A stretch of DNA of 64,000 nt, from the NCBI GenBank assembly GCA_017646885.1, contig JAGCLR010000230.1, forward strand, positions 73,954 through 137,953, read 5' to 3'. Source of the DNA: Methanobrevibacter sp. Lineage in GTDB: Archaea; Methanobacteriota; Methanobacteria; Methanobacteriales; Methanobacteriaceae. The translations under genes were made by a program, and so were the position numbers. The notes under the pieces were generated by a model. That model was not told the origin of the DNA. It did no database searches and was given only the letters and a program-made list of their open reading frames with translations. Within the stretch, counting starts at the first letter, position 1. The number at the start of each line of letters is the position of its first letter. Of the stretch, positions 20,669-27,918 are shown piece by piece.

Positions 20669-20697
20669 TTGACAACCCAACCCCTTTGTGGTATACT
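20669..20697 (+). promoter_or_regulatory. Early promoter with hairpin around the -35
   Basis: TTGACA 20669-20674, 17 bp, TATACT 20692-20697. An inverted repeat (CAAAGGGGTTG ... CAACCCCTTTG) spans -35 and spacer. Confidence 0.85.
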
Positions 20698-20728
20698 ACA
20701 ATCAGAAAGAACAAGGGAGGACACCTCA

Positions 20729-21013
20729 ATGAAAGATTACATCATCACCAACACCAACACTCGCAACACTCTGCTCCGCTACTTGCGTGCTTACCGCACC
20801 ACCATTCTCCGCTACAAAGAGAATTCCCGCACTTGGAAGACCGTAGCTACTTGGGAGCGTTACTGGAAAGAGATGAACGCTTTGGAAGACATGATTGACA
20901 GCATCATCGCTCTGCGTGAGGCTTACGGCTTCAAGACTGATGAGCGTACTATCGCAAGCTATGAGAACGCACAGGAAATGCGCTATACTGTCACTGTTAA
21001 TTACGCACCTTAA
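20729..21013 (+). CDS. Early basic protein (94 aa)
   Basis: Arg/Tyr-rich helical protein (LRYLRAYRTTILRYKENSR), possibly nucleic-acid binding. ATG 20729 follows GGGAGG. No family recognised. Confidence 0.75.
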   Translation: MKDYIITNTNTRNTLLRYLRAYRTTILRYKENSRTWKTVATWERYWKEMNALEDMIDSIIALREAYGFKTDERTIASYENAQEMRYTVTVNYAP

Positions 21014-21041
21014 AAAAAATAAAAAACTTTTCACAAAGGGC

Positions 21042-21070
21042 TTGACAAAGCAAGTCCTTTGTGGTATAGT
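21042..21070 (+). promoter_or_regulatory. Early promoter with hairpin around the -35
   Basis: TTGACA 21042-21047, 17 bp, TATAGT 21065-21070, embedded in CACAAAGGGCTTG/CAAGTCCTTTGTG. Confidence 0.8.
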
Positions 21071-21121
21071 ATAATCAGAAAGAGGGAAGAACAATCCCAA
21101 CAAAGTAAAGGAGAAAAAATT

Positions 21122-21280
21122 ATGAAGTACAGAGTTTACAACGAGCAGAACTACAGCGAGCGCATGGGTGGTTACTTCTACACCTACTTCCGCACCAAGA
21201 AAGAGGCTATTGCCCACGCTGAAAAGATTGGTAATGCTACCATCGAGCGCAAGGTCTGCACCACTTGGGTTGTCTGCTAA
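21122..21280 (+). CDS. Early protein (52 aa)
   Basis: Aromatic-rich N-terminus (YNEQNYSERMGGYFYTYF) and a Lys/Glu helix. Own promoter and terminator. Confidence 0.7.
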   Translation: MKYRVYNEQNYSERMGGYFYTYFRTKKEAIAHAEKIGNATIERKVCTTWVVC

Positions 21281-21297
21281 AGCGGACAACCTTTTCT
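21268..21297 (+). terminator. Terminator
   Basis: 10-bp stem 21268-21277 with 21282-21291, then UUUUCU. Confidence 0.85.
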
Positions 21298-21394
21298 CTA
21301 TGTGCCGAGTTAGTCGTGACTAACCGAGCGACCCCTAACTTTCACGCGCTAAAGTGCTAAAGAAAAAAATTTGCGAAAAATGTGAAAAAAACTA

Positions 21395-21423
21395 TTGACA
21401 AAAACATCCCGAAATGCTATACT
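21395..21423 (+). promoter_or_regulatory. Promoter of a short leader RNA
   Basis: TTGACA 21395-21400, 17 bp, TATACT 21418-21423. No gene follows before the next promoter at 21513; CTAAAGTGCTAAAG lies at 21349-21362. Confidence 0.8.
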
Positions 21424-21512
21424 AATAATGTCAAGAGGGAAAGGTTAGTAAACTCCCAAAGTGGCAGGTGCTTCACCTCAAGAAAATTTCTTGGAAAAAG
21501 TTTAAAAACCTC

Positions 21513-21541
21513 TTGACAAATAACACTTCATGTGTTATACT
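21513..21541 (+). promoter_or_regulatory. Promoter of the 21.5-kb non-coding RNA
   Basis: TTGACA 21513-21518, 17 bp, TATACT 21536-21541. Confidence 0.85.
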
Positions 21542-21547
21542 TAATAC

Positions 21548-21862
21548 ATAAATTAAATAAAGAATTCACTGCTGAATTGGTTGTGTAAAGCCGGTAAAAC
21601 TCGCAAGAGTAAGTTCCCCATTAGAGGGTTCTTAAATCCACAAGATGGAGAGCGAAAATAGTTCACACAATCGCAAGGTAATAAAACTCGCAAGAGTATA
21701 AATCCCTATGATGGGTTATAAATCCAAAATGTACGCAGGGCAATAAGTCGGTATCTAATGTAAAGCACTACGCAATAAGTCCTCTCGACGCAGCGCACAC
21801 AGTTCAGCTGATACATACCAGAACCATTAAACAGCAAGAGTTTAATGGTTCTGATTTTTTTT
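21548..21862 (+). ncRNA. Structured non-coding RNA of about 310 nt
   Basis: Bounded by a consensus promoter and a perfect 14-bp terminator stem (21820-21833 with 21840-21853) with a long U tract; no frame in it has a start with a ribosome site. It contains two tandem modules (near 21597 and 21687), each a GNRA hairpin ACTCGCAAGAGT followed by a C3-4/G3 hairpin and AAATCCA. The 5' part pairs GTTGTGT with a later ACACAATC. Function unknown. Confidence 0.75.
21820..21862 (+). terminator. Terminator of the non-coding RNA
   Basis: 14-bp perfect stem, 6-nt loop, T8. Confidence 0.92.
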
Positions 21863-21881
21863 ATTTTTTTTAAAAAAACTA

Positions 21882-21910
21882 TTGACAAACGCATCCAGTA
21901 GTGCTATACT
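21882..21910 (+). promoter_or_regulatory. Early promoter for the gene at 21958
   Basis: TTGACA 21882-21887, 17 bp, TATACT 21905-21910. Confidence 0.85.
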
Positions 21911-21957
21911 ATAATCAGAAAGAACGAAACAAACCAATCCAAAAGGAGATAATAACT

Positions 21958-22122
21958 ATGAAGACTATCGGCAAGACTATCGTGACTATCATCTGCGCCA
22001 TCAACATTCTGTTCTGCGCTTGGGCATTCGCTTCTTGGTGTGATGTGGTTGCTGATAACTGCGACCCCAATCCCGTTCACAGCGAGTACAATCTGTTCGT
22101 GATGATGACCGAAAATAATTGA
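21958..22122 (+). CDS. Small membrane or exported protein (54 aa)
   Basis: Hydrophobic helix at residues 8-27 (VTIICAINILFCAWAFASW) followed by an acidic tail with two Cys. Could be a signal anchor. GGAG before ATG 21958. Confidence 0.7.
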   Translation: MKTIGKTIVTIICAINILFCAWAFASWCDVVADNCDPNPVHSEYNLFVMMTENN

Positions 22123-22130
22123 AAAAGGGG

Positions 22131-22159
22131 TTGACAAACTCAACCCCATCTATTATAAT
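22131..22159 (+). promoter_or_regulatory. Early promoter with hairpin around the -35
   Basis: TTGACA 22131-22136, 17 bp, TATAAT 22154-22159, inside AGGGGTTGA/TCAACCCC. Confidence 0.85.
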
Positions 22160-22192
22160 AAAGACAACAAAACAAAGAAAGAGGTAATTAAA

Positions 22193-22402
22193 ATGGCAAA
22201 GCGTAAGAATCAGAAGAACTCCTACATCGCAGTTGGTACTGATGGCAAGATGTTTTCTATCACCGCTCCCAACGCAAAGACTGCACGAGTGGTCGCACAG
22301 AATAGCGCAACTCCTATCGCAAGTTGTCAGCGAGTGTTTAAGCGCGGTGGTGATCTGGGTAAGCAGGTCATGCGCAAGAGTGACATTTTTGCTTGCTGGT
22401 AA
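22193..22402 (+). CDS. Early basic protein (69 aa)
   Basis: Lys/Arg-rich ends with a small beta-like middle (YIAVGTDGKMFSITAPNAKTA). Possibly nucleic-acid binding; no family. Confidence 0.7.
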   Translation: MAKRKNQKNSYIAVGTDGKMFSITAPNAKTARVVAQNSATPIASCQRVFKRGGDLGKQVMRKSDIFACW

Positions 22403-22421
22403 AAAATCTTCCATAAAGGGG

Positions 22422-22450
22422 TTGACAACACGACCCCTTTATGATACAAT
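22422..22450 (+). promoter_or_regulatory. Early promoter with hairpin around the -35
   Basis: TTGACA 22422-22427, 17 bp, TACAAT 22445-22450, inside CATAAAGGGG/CCCCTTTATG. Confidence 0.85.
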
Positions 22451-22480
22451 AAGGATAACAAAACAAGGGAGGCAACTCAC

Positions 22481-22786
22481 ATGAAAATCAATCTGAATGA
22501 CTGGACTTACATCGGTAAATACAATCACGCTGCTAAGTGGCTCCGACCCCTCTGCGAATACAAGCTGATAGAAGAGGACAGCGGTAACTTCCGCAGAGAA
22601 CAGCGAATCGGCTTCATTGCCTACGCTATCATCTGTATTCCTGTTCACATCCTTCAGGCTCTGTATTGTATGTGGGACGGCGGTCTGAAAGAGTTTGAAT
22701 GGCAGGGTCGCTTCCTTGGCTATGACACTCTGGTGCGTGAAAGCGAATCTTGGAAAAAGGCAAAAGAAATTTACGAAAGGGGTTGA
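22481..22786 (+). CDS. Early membrane-associated protein (101 aa)
   Basis: Hydrophobic segment at residues 44-62 (GFIAYAIICIPVHILQALY) between charged parts. Its stop codon TGA (22784-22786) lies inside the -35 TTGACA of the next promoter. Confidence 0.72.
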   Translation: MKINLNDWTYIGKYNHAAKWLRPLCEYKLIEEDSGNFRREQRIGFIAYAIICIPVHILQALYCMWDGGLKEFEWQGRFLGYDTLVRESESWKKAKEIYERG

Positions 22787-22811
22787 CAAAACCCCTTTCT
22801 TCTGTTATACT
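22783..22811 (+). promoter_or_regulatory. Early promoter overlapping the upstream stop codon
   Basis: TTGACA 22783-22788, 17 bp, TATACT 22806-22811; hairpin GAAAGGGGTT/AACCCCTTTC across it. Confidence 0.85.
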
Positions 22812-22842
22812 ATAATCACAAAGAACAAAGGAGCTGACTTCC

Positions 22843-23064
22843 ATGAGAGAAATGAATTATACCTATCGCATCCTTGACCTGCTGAAAGCTTATCCTAATG
22901 GCCTGCGCCTTCGCTCTATCGGCGCAAAGCTGGGTGTGTGGCATCCCTCTCTGGCAAAGGACATTGCCGAACTGGAGCGCAAGGGTCAGGTCATCGGCAT
23001 TCTCCACCGCGACATGGCAAACATGGAACAGTATTACATCTGGAAAATTTCAAAAAGGGGTTGA
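22843..23064 (+). CDS. Winged-helix-like DNA-binding protein (73 aa)
   Basis: Pattern of a small wHTH: ILDLLKAYPNGLRLRSIGAKLG then AKDIAELERKGQVIGI recognition helix and a short wing. Likely early transcription regulator. Its TGA stop lies inside the next -35. Confidence 0.7.
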   Translation: MREMNYTYRILDLLKAYPNGLRLRSIGAKLGVWHPSLAKDIAELERKGQVIGILHRDMANMEQYYIWKISKRG

Positions 23065-23089
23065 CAACAACCCCTTCCCATGGTATAAT
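23061..23089 (+). promoter_or_regulatory. Early promoter overlapping the upstream stop codon
   Basis: TTGACA 23061-23066, 17 bp, TATAAT 23084-23089; inverted repeat AAGGGGTTG/CAACCCCTT. Confidence 0.85.
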
Positions 23090-23119
23090 AAATACAACAA
23101 AAGAAAAGGAGATGTTCCT

Positions 23120-23296
23120 ATGATTAAGACTCGTAGACTGCCGACCAACATCATCGTTAATGAAATCATGTGGGCACGCCCCACGGTTATTCACCTATTC
23201 GGCAAATACTTTTGGGATGGGGATTATAAAAAGCTCCTCATTGGTGACAAGACCCTCAAACAGCACTGGGCTAAATACCACAAATTAATTGATTGA
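23120..23296 (+). CDS. Early protein (58 aa)
   Basis: Small basic helical protein, no motif. ATG 23120 behind AAAGGAGA. Confidence 0.7.
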   Translation: MIKTRRLPTNIIVNEIMWARPTVIHLFGKYFWDGDYKKLLIGDKTLKQHWAKYHKLID

Positions 23297-23302
23297 AAGG
23301 GG

Positions 23303-23331
23303 TTGACAAACCCTTTTCTGTCTGGTATAAT
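23303..23331 (+). promoter_or_regulatory. Early promoter with hairpin around the -35
   Basis: TTGACA 23303-23308, 17 bp, TATAAT 23326-23331; AAAGGGGTT/AAACCCTTTT overlaps it. Confidence 0.85.
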
Positions 23332-23361
23332 AAAGGTACAAAAAACAAAGGAGTTGTTACT

Positions 23362-23553
23362 ATGAAGACTTACCTGTGCGACTACAGCGTGGCTACTTTC
23401 TCCACCATTGAGGCTATTGTGGAAGGTGCATTCCCCGAGGCGGTGGTCAGATGTGAAGATGTGAACGAGGATTTCTTTGAAGCTCACATCTATTTCGCCG
23501 ATGACCTAGACATGCTGGATGACATTATGGCGGAATTTGTTTGGGAAGATTAA
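23362..23553 (+). CDS. Early acidic protein (63 aa)
   Basis: Ferredoxin-like alternation (TYLCDYSVATFSTIEAIVEGAF ... FFEAHIYFADDLDMLDDIMAEF cannot be assigned further). Strongly acidic; could be an inhibitor of a host DNA-binding protein, which is speculation. Confidence 0.7.
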   Translation: MKTYLCDYSVATFSTIEAIVEGAFPEAVVRCEDVNEDFFEAHIYFADDLDMLDDIMAEFVWED

Positions 23554-23571
23554 AAAATCTTCCCAAACCAC

Positions 23572-23600
23572 TTGACAAATCCAGTAGCCTGTGGTATACT
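23572..23600 (+). promoter_or_regulatory. Early promoter for the gene at 23632
   Basis: TTGACA 23572-23577, 17 bp, TATACT 23595-23600; preceded by TCTTCCCAAA/TTTGGGAAGA arms around the upstream stop. Confidence 0.85.
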
Positions 23601-23631
23601 TTAGATACAATAAAGGAAAGGAATTGATACT

Positions 23632-23856
23632 ATGATGAAGAAATACAAGGTTTGCGGTTTCTCCGCTCTGATGGATGCCGAGATGAACACCAACGACACC
23701 GAACAGGCAAGCGACCTGTTTGAAACCATGATGAACAGCGACTGCTACTATCGTGGTTATGTCATGGACAACAATACCGGCGAGGTCTACTGCCACTTTG
23801 ATAAAGAGGTGGACGGCAACGGCATAAAGACCACTTATTGGACTGCGTTCGCGTGA
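23632..23856 (+). CDS. Early protein (74 aa)
   Basis: Mixed alpha/beta acidic protein, no motif; ATG 23632 or 23635. Ends at a terminator. Confidence 0.7.
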   Translation: MMKKYKVCGFSALMDAEMNTNDTEQASDLFETMMNSDCYYRGYVMDNNTGEVYCHFDKEVDGNGIKTTYWTAFA

Positions 23857-23872
23857 GCGCAGTCCTTTTTTG
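23840..23872 (+). terminator. Terminator
   Basis: 8-bp stem GGACTGCG (23840-23847) with CGCAGTCC (23858-23865) and T6. Confidence 0.85.
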
Positions 23873-23886
23873 TGCAATTTTACCAA

Positions 23887-23962
23887 TTGACTTTTCGCAC
23901 GCGCGCCCACGGCCCAGGCGCGCGTTATTTCTATTATAACATACTATACGCAATTTTGTCAA
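23887..23962. promoter_or_regulatory. Palindrome/promoter cassette 1
   Basis: GC palindrome CGCGCGCC (23900-23907) / GGCGCGCG (23917-23924) between a rightward -35-like TTGACT (23887-23892, no -10) and a full leftward promoter: TTGACA 23962-23957, 18 bp, TATAAT 23938-23933. Confidence 0.7.
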
Positions 23963-24006
23963 GACTTCTAGCAGAAATTTTTATTTTTTTATTTTTCCCA
24001 AAACGC

Positions 24007-24035
24007 TTGACTTCTACGGACGGCTGTGCTATACT
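24007..24035 (+). promoter_or_regulatory. Early promoter for the gene at 24067
   Basis: TTGACT 24007-24012, 17 bp, TATACT 24030-24035. Confidence 0.82.
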
Positions 24036-24066
24036 TAACTCAACAAATGAAAGAGAGGTAAGCACC

Positions 24067-24387
24067 ATGAAAATGAACATGACCTATCACGCAAGAGAGG
24101 AGCGCATTGACCGTCTAACCGCCATCATTGACTGTCTGGGTGACATTGGAGAAGTTATCCTTGAAACCCCTTCTGCAACTCATGTTGGCTCTATCTGTTG
24201 TTTGACCACTCTTGGAGTGATTATCGTAAAGAGCCAGTATAATGGAGTAATTATTACTGGTTACATGGCTTCTATGGACCAAGTTATGGCTATGTTTTAT
24301 TCCGCAGGTTTTAAGGGCGTCCCCCATCATCTTAAGCGGAGAGTTTCTTATAATAACAGAACTTACGCTTTTTTAAGAGAAATTTAA
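24067..24387 (+). CDS. Early protein (106 aa)
   Basis: Hydrophobic middle (VGSICCLTTLGVIIVKSQYNG) flanked by basic ends; may be membrane associated or have a buried beta sheet. No family recognised. Confidence 0.7.
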   Translation: MKMNMTYHAREERIDRLTAIIDCLGDIGEVILETPSATHVGSICCLTTLGVIIVKSQYNGVIITGYMASMDQVMAMFYSAGFKGVPHHLKRRVSYNNRTYAFLREI

Positions 24388-24396
24388 AAAAAAGTA

Positions 24397-24425
24397 TTGA
24401 CAAACCACTCAACCTATGGTATCAT
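24397..24425 (+). promoter_or_regulatory. Early promoter for the HAD-like gene
   Basis: TTGACA 24397-24402, 17 bp, TATCAT 24420-24425. Confidence 0.75.
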
Positions 24426-24456
24426 TAAGATACAAAAAGGAAAGGAAGTAAAGATT

Positions 24457-24906
24457 ATGAAAAAGATGAACATCACCATTAACTTTGACATGGACGGCAC
24501 GATTGCTGACCTCTACGGCGTTGAGAACTGGCTGGAAATGCTGATTGCTGAAGATACCACCCCTTACGCAGAAGCCATTCCCCTGCTCCGCCTGTCCGCA
24601 CTTGCCAAGCGTCTGAACAATCTCCAGAAGCAGGGCTACCAGCTTGCGGTTATCTCTTGGCTCTCCAAGAGCGGAAGCGATGCCTACAATGAAGCCGTGA
24701 CTGCGGTCAAGCTGAACTGGCTGGCTCAGCACCTGCCGAGCGTGAACTGGGACAGAATTACCATCGTCCCTTACGGCACTCCGAAGCAGAACTTCTGCGA
24801 AAATCCTCTTGACATTCTGTTTGACGATGAAGCCAAAAACCGCGACAACTGGACAGGCAGAGCCTACGATGTGCAGAACATCATGGAAATCCTCAGAACT
24901 TTCTGA
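24457..24906 (+). CDS. HAD-superfamily hydrolase-like protein (149 aa)
   Basis: Motif I FDMDGTIADL (residues 9-18) with both catalytic Asp, motif II Ser in LAVISWLSKSG, and motif IV ILFDDEAKN (residues 123-131). Size fits small phosphatases such as 5'(3')-nucleotidases or HAD phosphatases of phages. Probable cytosolic phosphatase; substrate unknown. Confidence 0.82.
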   Translation: MKKMNITINFDMDGTIADLYGVENWLEMLIAEDTTPYAEAIPLLRLSALAKRLNNLQKQGYQLAVISWLSKSGSDAYNEAVTAVKLNWLAQHLPSVNWDRITIVPYGTPKQNFCENPLDILFDDEAKNRDNWTGRAYDVQNIMEILRTF

Positions 24907-24925
24907 GGATTTTCAAAAAAACTTA

Positions 24926-24954
24926 TTGACAAACGCTCTGAAATGTGCTATACT
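24926..24954 (+). promoter_or_regulatory. Early promoter for the gene at 24986
   Basis: TTGACA 24926-24931, 17 bp, TATACT 24949-24954. Confidence 0.85.
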
Positions 24955-24985
24955 TTAATTACAGTAAAGGAAAGGAATTGATACT

Positions 24986-25279
24986 ATGAAAAACGCTATT
25001 GAGATGGGTCAGATTGCCGCTAATGCCAACGAGGTTAAGGCAAACCGCCGCAAGGAAAAAGCTCTGAAAGTCTTGCATGATTCCATCTATCCGGAAATGC
25101 TGAAAGCTGCAAATGATGGTGATTATCAGATTAAGTATCAACTGTGCGCTGATACTGACCGCGAGACTGTCATGGCTGAACTGCTTGAGGCCGGCTATGA
25201 AGTCAGCAAGTCTGGTTATACTCTGAAAATTAGTTGGTTTCAGCAGATGATTGACGCTTCTCTTGGTAAAAATAAATGA
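24986..25279 (+). CDS. Early protein (97 aa)
   Basis: Helical Ala/Lys-rich N-terminus then a compact alpha/beta tail (LLEAGYEVSKSGYTLKISW). No family. Confidence 0.72.
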   Translation: MKNAIEMGQIAANANEVKANRRKEKALKVLHDSIYPEMLKAANDGDYQIKYQLCADTDRETVMAELLEAGYEVSKSGYTLKISWFQQMIDASLGKNK

Positions 25280-25281
25280 GA

Positions 25282-25311
25282 AAAATCACCCAATTTTTGG
25301 GTGATTTTTTT
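25282..25311 (+). terminator. Terminator
   Basis: AAAATCACCCAA / TTGGGTGATTTT stem with T7. Confidence 0.9.
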
Positions 25312-25325
25312 GTACATTTTGCCTA

Positions 25326-25421
25326 TTGACAAATCCAAAAGTATGTGATAAAATTGGCGGCGCGCTGACGGTCCTGGCGCGCCGAATTTTCCATTATACC
25401 ACCTCGCCAGCAATTTGTCAA
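25326..25421. promoter_or_regulatory. Palindrome/facing-promoter cassette 2
   Basis: Rightward TTGACA 25326-25331, 17 bp, TAAAAT 25349-25354; palindrome CGGCGCGC (25358-25365)/GCGCGCCG (25377-25384); leftward TTGACA 25421-25416, 17 bp, TATAAT 25398-25393. Both promoters point into the palindrome. Confidence 0.8.
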
Positions 25422-25559
25422 TAGGCAAATTGAACAAATTTTGGGTCCCTCTCGTTCCCGAAATTGTGCACATTGCACAATGTCCTCCAGTAGTGGACAG
25501 TTTCATACGCTAAAGTGTTAAAGCGAAAATCTTTGTGCAATTTGATGAATAAATTTTGC

Positions 25560-25588
25560 TTGCAATCTGTCTGCCGATGTGCTATACT
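25560..25588 (+). promoter_or_regulatory. Promoter of a short leader RNA
   Basis: TTGCAA 25560-25565, 17 bp, TATACT 25583-25588; CTAAAGTGTTAAAG box at 25510-25523. The RNA would end at the TTGAAAAA/TTTTTCAA hairpin near 25665-25682. Confidence 0.7.
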
Positions 25589-25701
25589 ATAAGAGAAGTG
25601 AGGGGCTGGTAAAGCTCGCAACGAAATCCTGTCGAGTGCGTAAGGAAGTCAAGGTACACAAAAGGTTGAAAAAAGTTTTTCAAAAAGTTTTGAAAAAGGT
25701 C

Positions 25702-25730
25702 TTGACAATCCCCACTTCATCTGCTATAAT
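25702..25730 (+). promoter_or_regulatory. Promoter for the exonuclease gene
   Basis: TTGACA 25702-25707, 17 bp, TATAAT 25725-25730. Confidence 0.85.
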
Positions 25731-25788
25731 AGGTAATGTCAGTAGGGGAAACGATGGTAAACCCCACAGACGGAAAGGAATTGATATT

Positions 25789-26487
25789 ATGAATAAGATT
25801 GACTATCGTCACCACTTTATTGCTGTGGTTGACACCGAAACCGCCAACACTCTTGTTGACGATAATGGCAAAATGGACATGAGTTCCGTTCTGCCCTACG
25901 ATGTAGGCTATTGCATCATGGACACCAAAGGTCGAGTAATGGTTGAGCGTTCTTTTGTTAACTCTGACATTTTCAACCATGAAGCCGAGCTGATGCAATC
26001 CGCATACTATGCCAAGAAAATTCCCCAGTATCTTGCCGACATTGAAAGCGGAAAGCGTGTGGTTGCTAATACCTACGAAATCCGCAAGGCTCTGCTTGCT
26101 GACATGGCTTTGTATCGTGTTCATGAGGTCTGCGCCCACAATGCACGATTTGACTTGACCGCTTTAAATAACATTCAGCGGTGGACTACTAAAAGCAAAT
26201 ACCGCTTCTTCTTCCCCTATGGCACGGAGATTTGGGACACCATGAAGATGGCGCGAGATGTGATACACAAAATGCCCACCTATCGCAAGTTCTGCGAGGA
26301 AAACGGCTTTTTGACTAAAAACGGCAGACTTTCCGCAACTGCCGAAAACCTTTACCGCTTCATCATCAAAGACCCCACTTTTGAGGAAAGCCATACTGGT
26401 TTGGAAGATGTGCAGATTGAGCGTGAAATCTTCCTTTACTGCATGAAGCAACACAAGAAGATGCGGAAAGGCTTGTGGGAAAAGTAA
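25789..26487 (+). CDS. DnaQ-like DEDD 3'-5' exonuclease (232 aa)
   Basis: Exo I VVDTETAN (residues 13-20), Exo II CAHNARFDLTAL (near 115-126), Exo III HTGLEDVQIEREI (near 203-215) with His four residues before Asp: the DEDDh pattern of DnaQ/RNase T-like enzymes. Two-metal exonuclease on DNA or RNA, cytosolic. Stand-alone, so either proofreading partner, RNase T-like trimming enzyme (tempting given the many tRNAs) or nucleotide salvage. Confidence 0.85.
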   Translation: MNKIDYRHHFIAVVDTETANTLVDDNGKMDMSSVLPYDVGYCIMDTKGRVMVERSFVNSDIFNHEAELMQSAYYAKKIPQYLADIESGKRVVANTYEIRKALLADMALYRVHEVCAHNARFDLTALNNIQRWTTKSKYRFFFPYGTEIWDTMKMARDVIHKMPTYRKFCEENGFLTKNGRLSATAENLYRFIIKDPTFEESHTGLEDVQIEREIFLYCMKQHKKMRKGLWEK

Positions 26488-26532
26488 CCCACAAGCCACC
26501 GCAAAAAAGTTGAAAAACTTTGAAAAAAACCC

Positions 26533-26561
26533 TTGACAAATTCGCTTCTATCCCTTATAAT
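26533..26561 (+). promoter_or_regulatory. Early promoter for the gene at 26644
   Basis: TTGACA 26533-26538, 17 bp, TATAAT 26556-26561. Confidence 0.85.
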
Positions 26562-26643
26562 AATAAATGTAAAGAGGACAACACCTCTTACAGAATAAAT
26601 CAAAGACAGGTTCAAGTCTCTAAAACCGAAAGGAATTGATACT

Positions 26644-27000
26644 ATGAAGAAGATGACCAAGCGTGAGAAGTTTGAGATGCTGATGGCTATCTCCGAGGTT
26701 AACTCCAACCCCGTTCTGTCCGAGTTCATCACCCACGAGCTGGAGCTGCTGGCGAAGAAGAACACCAGCGAGAAGAAGCCCACCGCAGTCCAGGTGGCAA
26801 ATGAGGGTCTGAAGCAGACCATCATGGATGTGCTGACCGAGAATGGCGGTCTGATGACCGTGACCGACATTCAGAAGTCCTGTGAGGAGCTGTCCGAGCT
26901 GTCCAATCAGAAGGTCACTGCTCTCATCCGTCAGCTCAAGGAAGACGGCAAGGTTGAGAAGGTCGAGGACAAGCGCAAGTCCTATTTCAAGGCGGTTTAA
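26644..27000 (+). CDS. Winged-helix regulator family, copy 1 (118 aa)
   Basis: N-terminal conserved KKMTKREKFEMLMAI and ELELLAKKNTSEKKPT, then a wHTH (TVTDIQKSCEELSELSNQKVTALIRQLKEDGKVEKV). Paralogues at 29793 and 47834. Probably DNA-binding transcription regulator. Very regular, C/G-ending codons suggest strong early expression. Confidence 0.8.
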   Translation: MKKMTKREKFEMLMAISEVNSNPVLSEFITHELELLAKKNTSEKKPTAVQVANEGLKQTIMDVLTENGGLMTVTDIQKSCEELSELSNQKVTALIRQLKEDGKVEKVEDKRKSYFKAV

Positions 27001-27032
27001 CCGCCAAAAGTCAAGGGGGAAGAAATTCCCCC

Positions 27033-27061
27033 TTGACAAACCCTTTTTAATCTGATAGAAT
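27033..27061 (+). promoter_or_regulatory. Early promoter for the gene at 27088
   Basis: TTGACA 27033-27038, 17 bp, TAGAAT 27056-27061; preceded by AAGGGGGAA/TTCCCCCTT. Confidence 0.75.
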
Positions 27062-27087
27062 AGTATCAGAAAGGCAAGGTGATACCA

Positions 27088-27450
27088 ATGAGCAAGCAAG
27101 TTGAAGCACTCCGCAAGTTAGGCTTAACCGATGCGGAAATCCAGCAGGTGTTGGAAGATGACAAGCGGATTGACAAAGGCGAGAAACTGTTTGAGTTGTC
27201 TGCCGAACAGGAAAAGGCAAGCAAGCAGGCAAGACAGGCTGACCGCAAACCTACTGTCTACAAGTTGGACAACACCGCAGGCAAGCGAAGCAAGAAAGAG
27301 GATAAAGACAAGGCAGATTTGCTTGGTGCGATGTTCAACGCAATTTTGCCGATGTGCGACACCTACGAAGTCGCAAACAGTGAGCGTGAATTTTCTTTCA
27401 CCTATCATGGAAGAAAATTCAAGGTTGTGCTATCCGCCCCCCGTAGTTGA
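27088..27450 (+). CDS. Partner protein of the duplicated module, copy 1 (120 aa)
   Basis: N-terminal LRKLGLTDAEIQQVLEDDKRIDKGEKLFEL is shared with the protein at 30255; basic linker (PTVYKLDNTAGKRSKKE) and a small C-terminal beta domain. The pair with the upstream winged-helix gene is repeated at 29.8-30.7 kb. Function unknown; perhaps a two-component regulator. Confidence 0.78.
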   Translation: MSKQVEALRKLGLTDAEIQQVLEDDKRIDKGEKLFELSAEQEKASKQARQADRKPTVYKLDNTAGKRSKKEDKDKADLLGAMFNAILPMCDTYEVANSEREFSFTYHGRKFKVVLSAPRS

Positions 27451-27466
27451 GGGGCGGATTTTTTTG
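27432..27466 (+). terminator. Terminator
   Basis: ATCCGCCCC/GGGGCGGAT stem with T7. Confidence 0.88.
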
Positions 27467-27490
27467 TGCATTTTGACGAAAAAGTTTTTC

Positions 27491-27584
27491 TTGACATTTC
27501 CAAAAGAATGTGGTAAAATGGCCGGCCGCCAACGCACGCTGCGGCCGAAATTTCAATTATACCCCAATCCCAGCAATTTGTCAA
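27491..27584. promoter_or_regulatory. Palindrome/facing-promoter cassette 3
   Basis: Rightward TTGACA 27491-27496, 17 bp, TAAAAT 27514-27519; palindrome CGGCCGC (27523-27529)/GCGGCCG (27541-27547); leftward TTGACA 27584-27579, 17 bp, TATAAT 27561-27556. Confidence 0.8.
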
Positions 27585-27629
27585 GAGAAAAATCGAAAAT
27601 TTTCTAAATAATTATTTTTCCCAAAACGC

Positions 27630-27657
27630 TTGACAAATTCCAGTAGTGTGGTATAAT
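27630..27657 (+). promoter_or_regulatory. Early promoter for the gene at 27678
   Basis: TTGACA 27630-27635, 16 bp, TATAAT 27652-27657. Confidence 0.8.
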
Positions 27658-27677
27658 TTACTCAAGAGGTGAGGATA

Positions 27678-27863
27678 ATGAATAAATACTATACAATTGA
27701 ATGGTCTGGCGAGAATCCTTGGGGTGGTTACTATTCTGACCGCAGACGCTTTGAAGCTGATGAAAAAGCTAAAATGGACATGTTCATTTTTGACCTTTCT
27801 CGCAAGGAAGGCATTACCAAAATTTGGAAAAGCACCATTGAAGAATTTGATTTTGACTATTGA
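27678..27863 (+). CDS. Early protein (61 aa)
   Basis: Acidic/aromatic small protein. Stop TGA (27861-27863) is inside the following -35. Confidence 0.68.
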   Translation: MNKYYTIEWSGENPWGGYYSDRRRFEADEKAKMDMFIFDLSRKEGITKIWKSTIEEFDFDY

Positions 27864-27888
27864 CAAATTCCAATAGAAGTGGTATACT
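27860..27888 (+). promoter_or_regulatory. Early promoter overlapping the upstream stop codon
   Basis: TTGACA 27860-27865, 17 bp, TATACT 27883-27888. Confidence 0.85.
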
Positions 27889-27918
27889 TTAGATACAAAG
27901 AACAAAGGAGCGTTAAAC

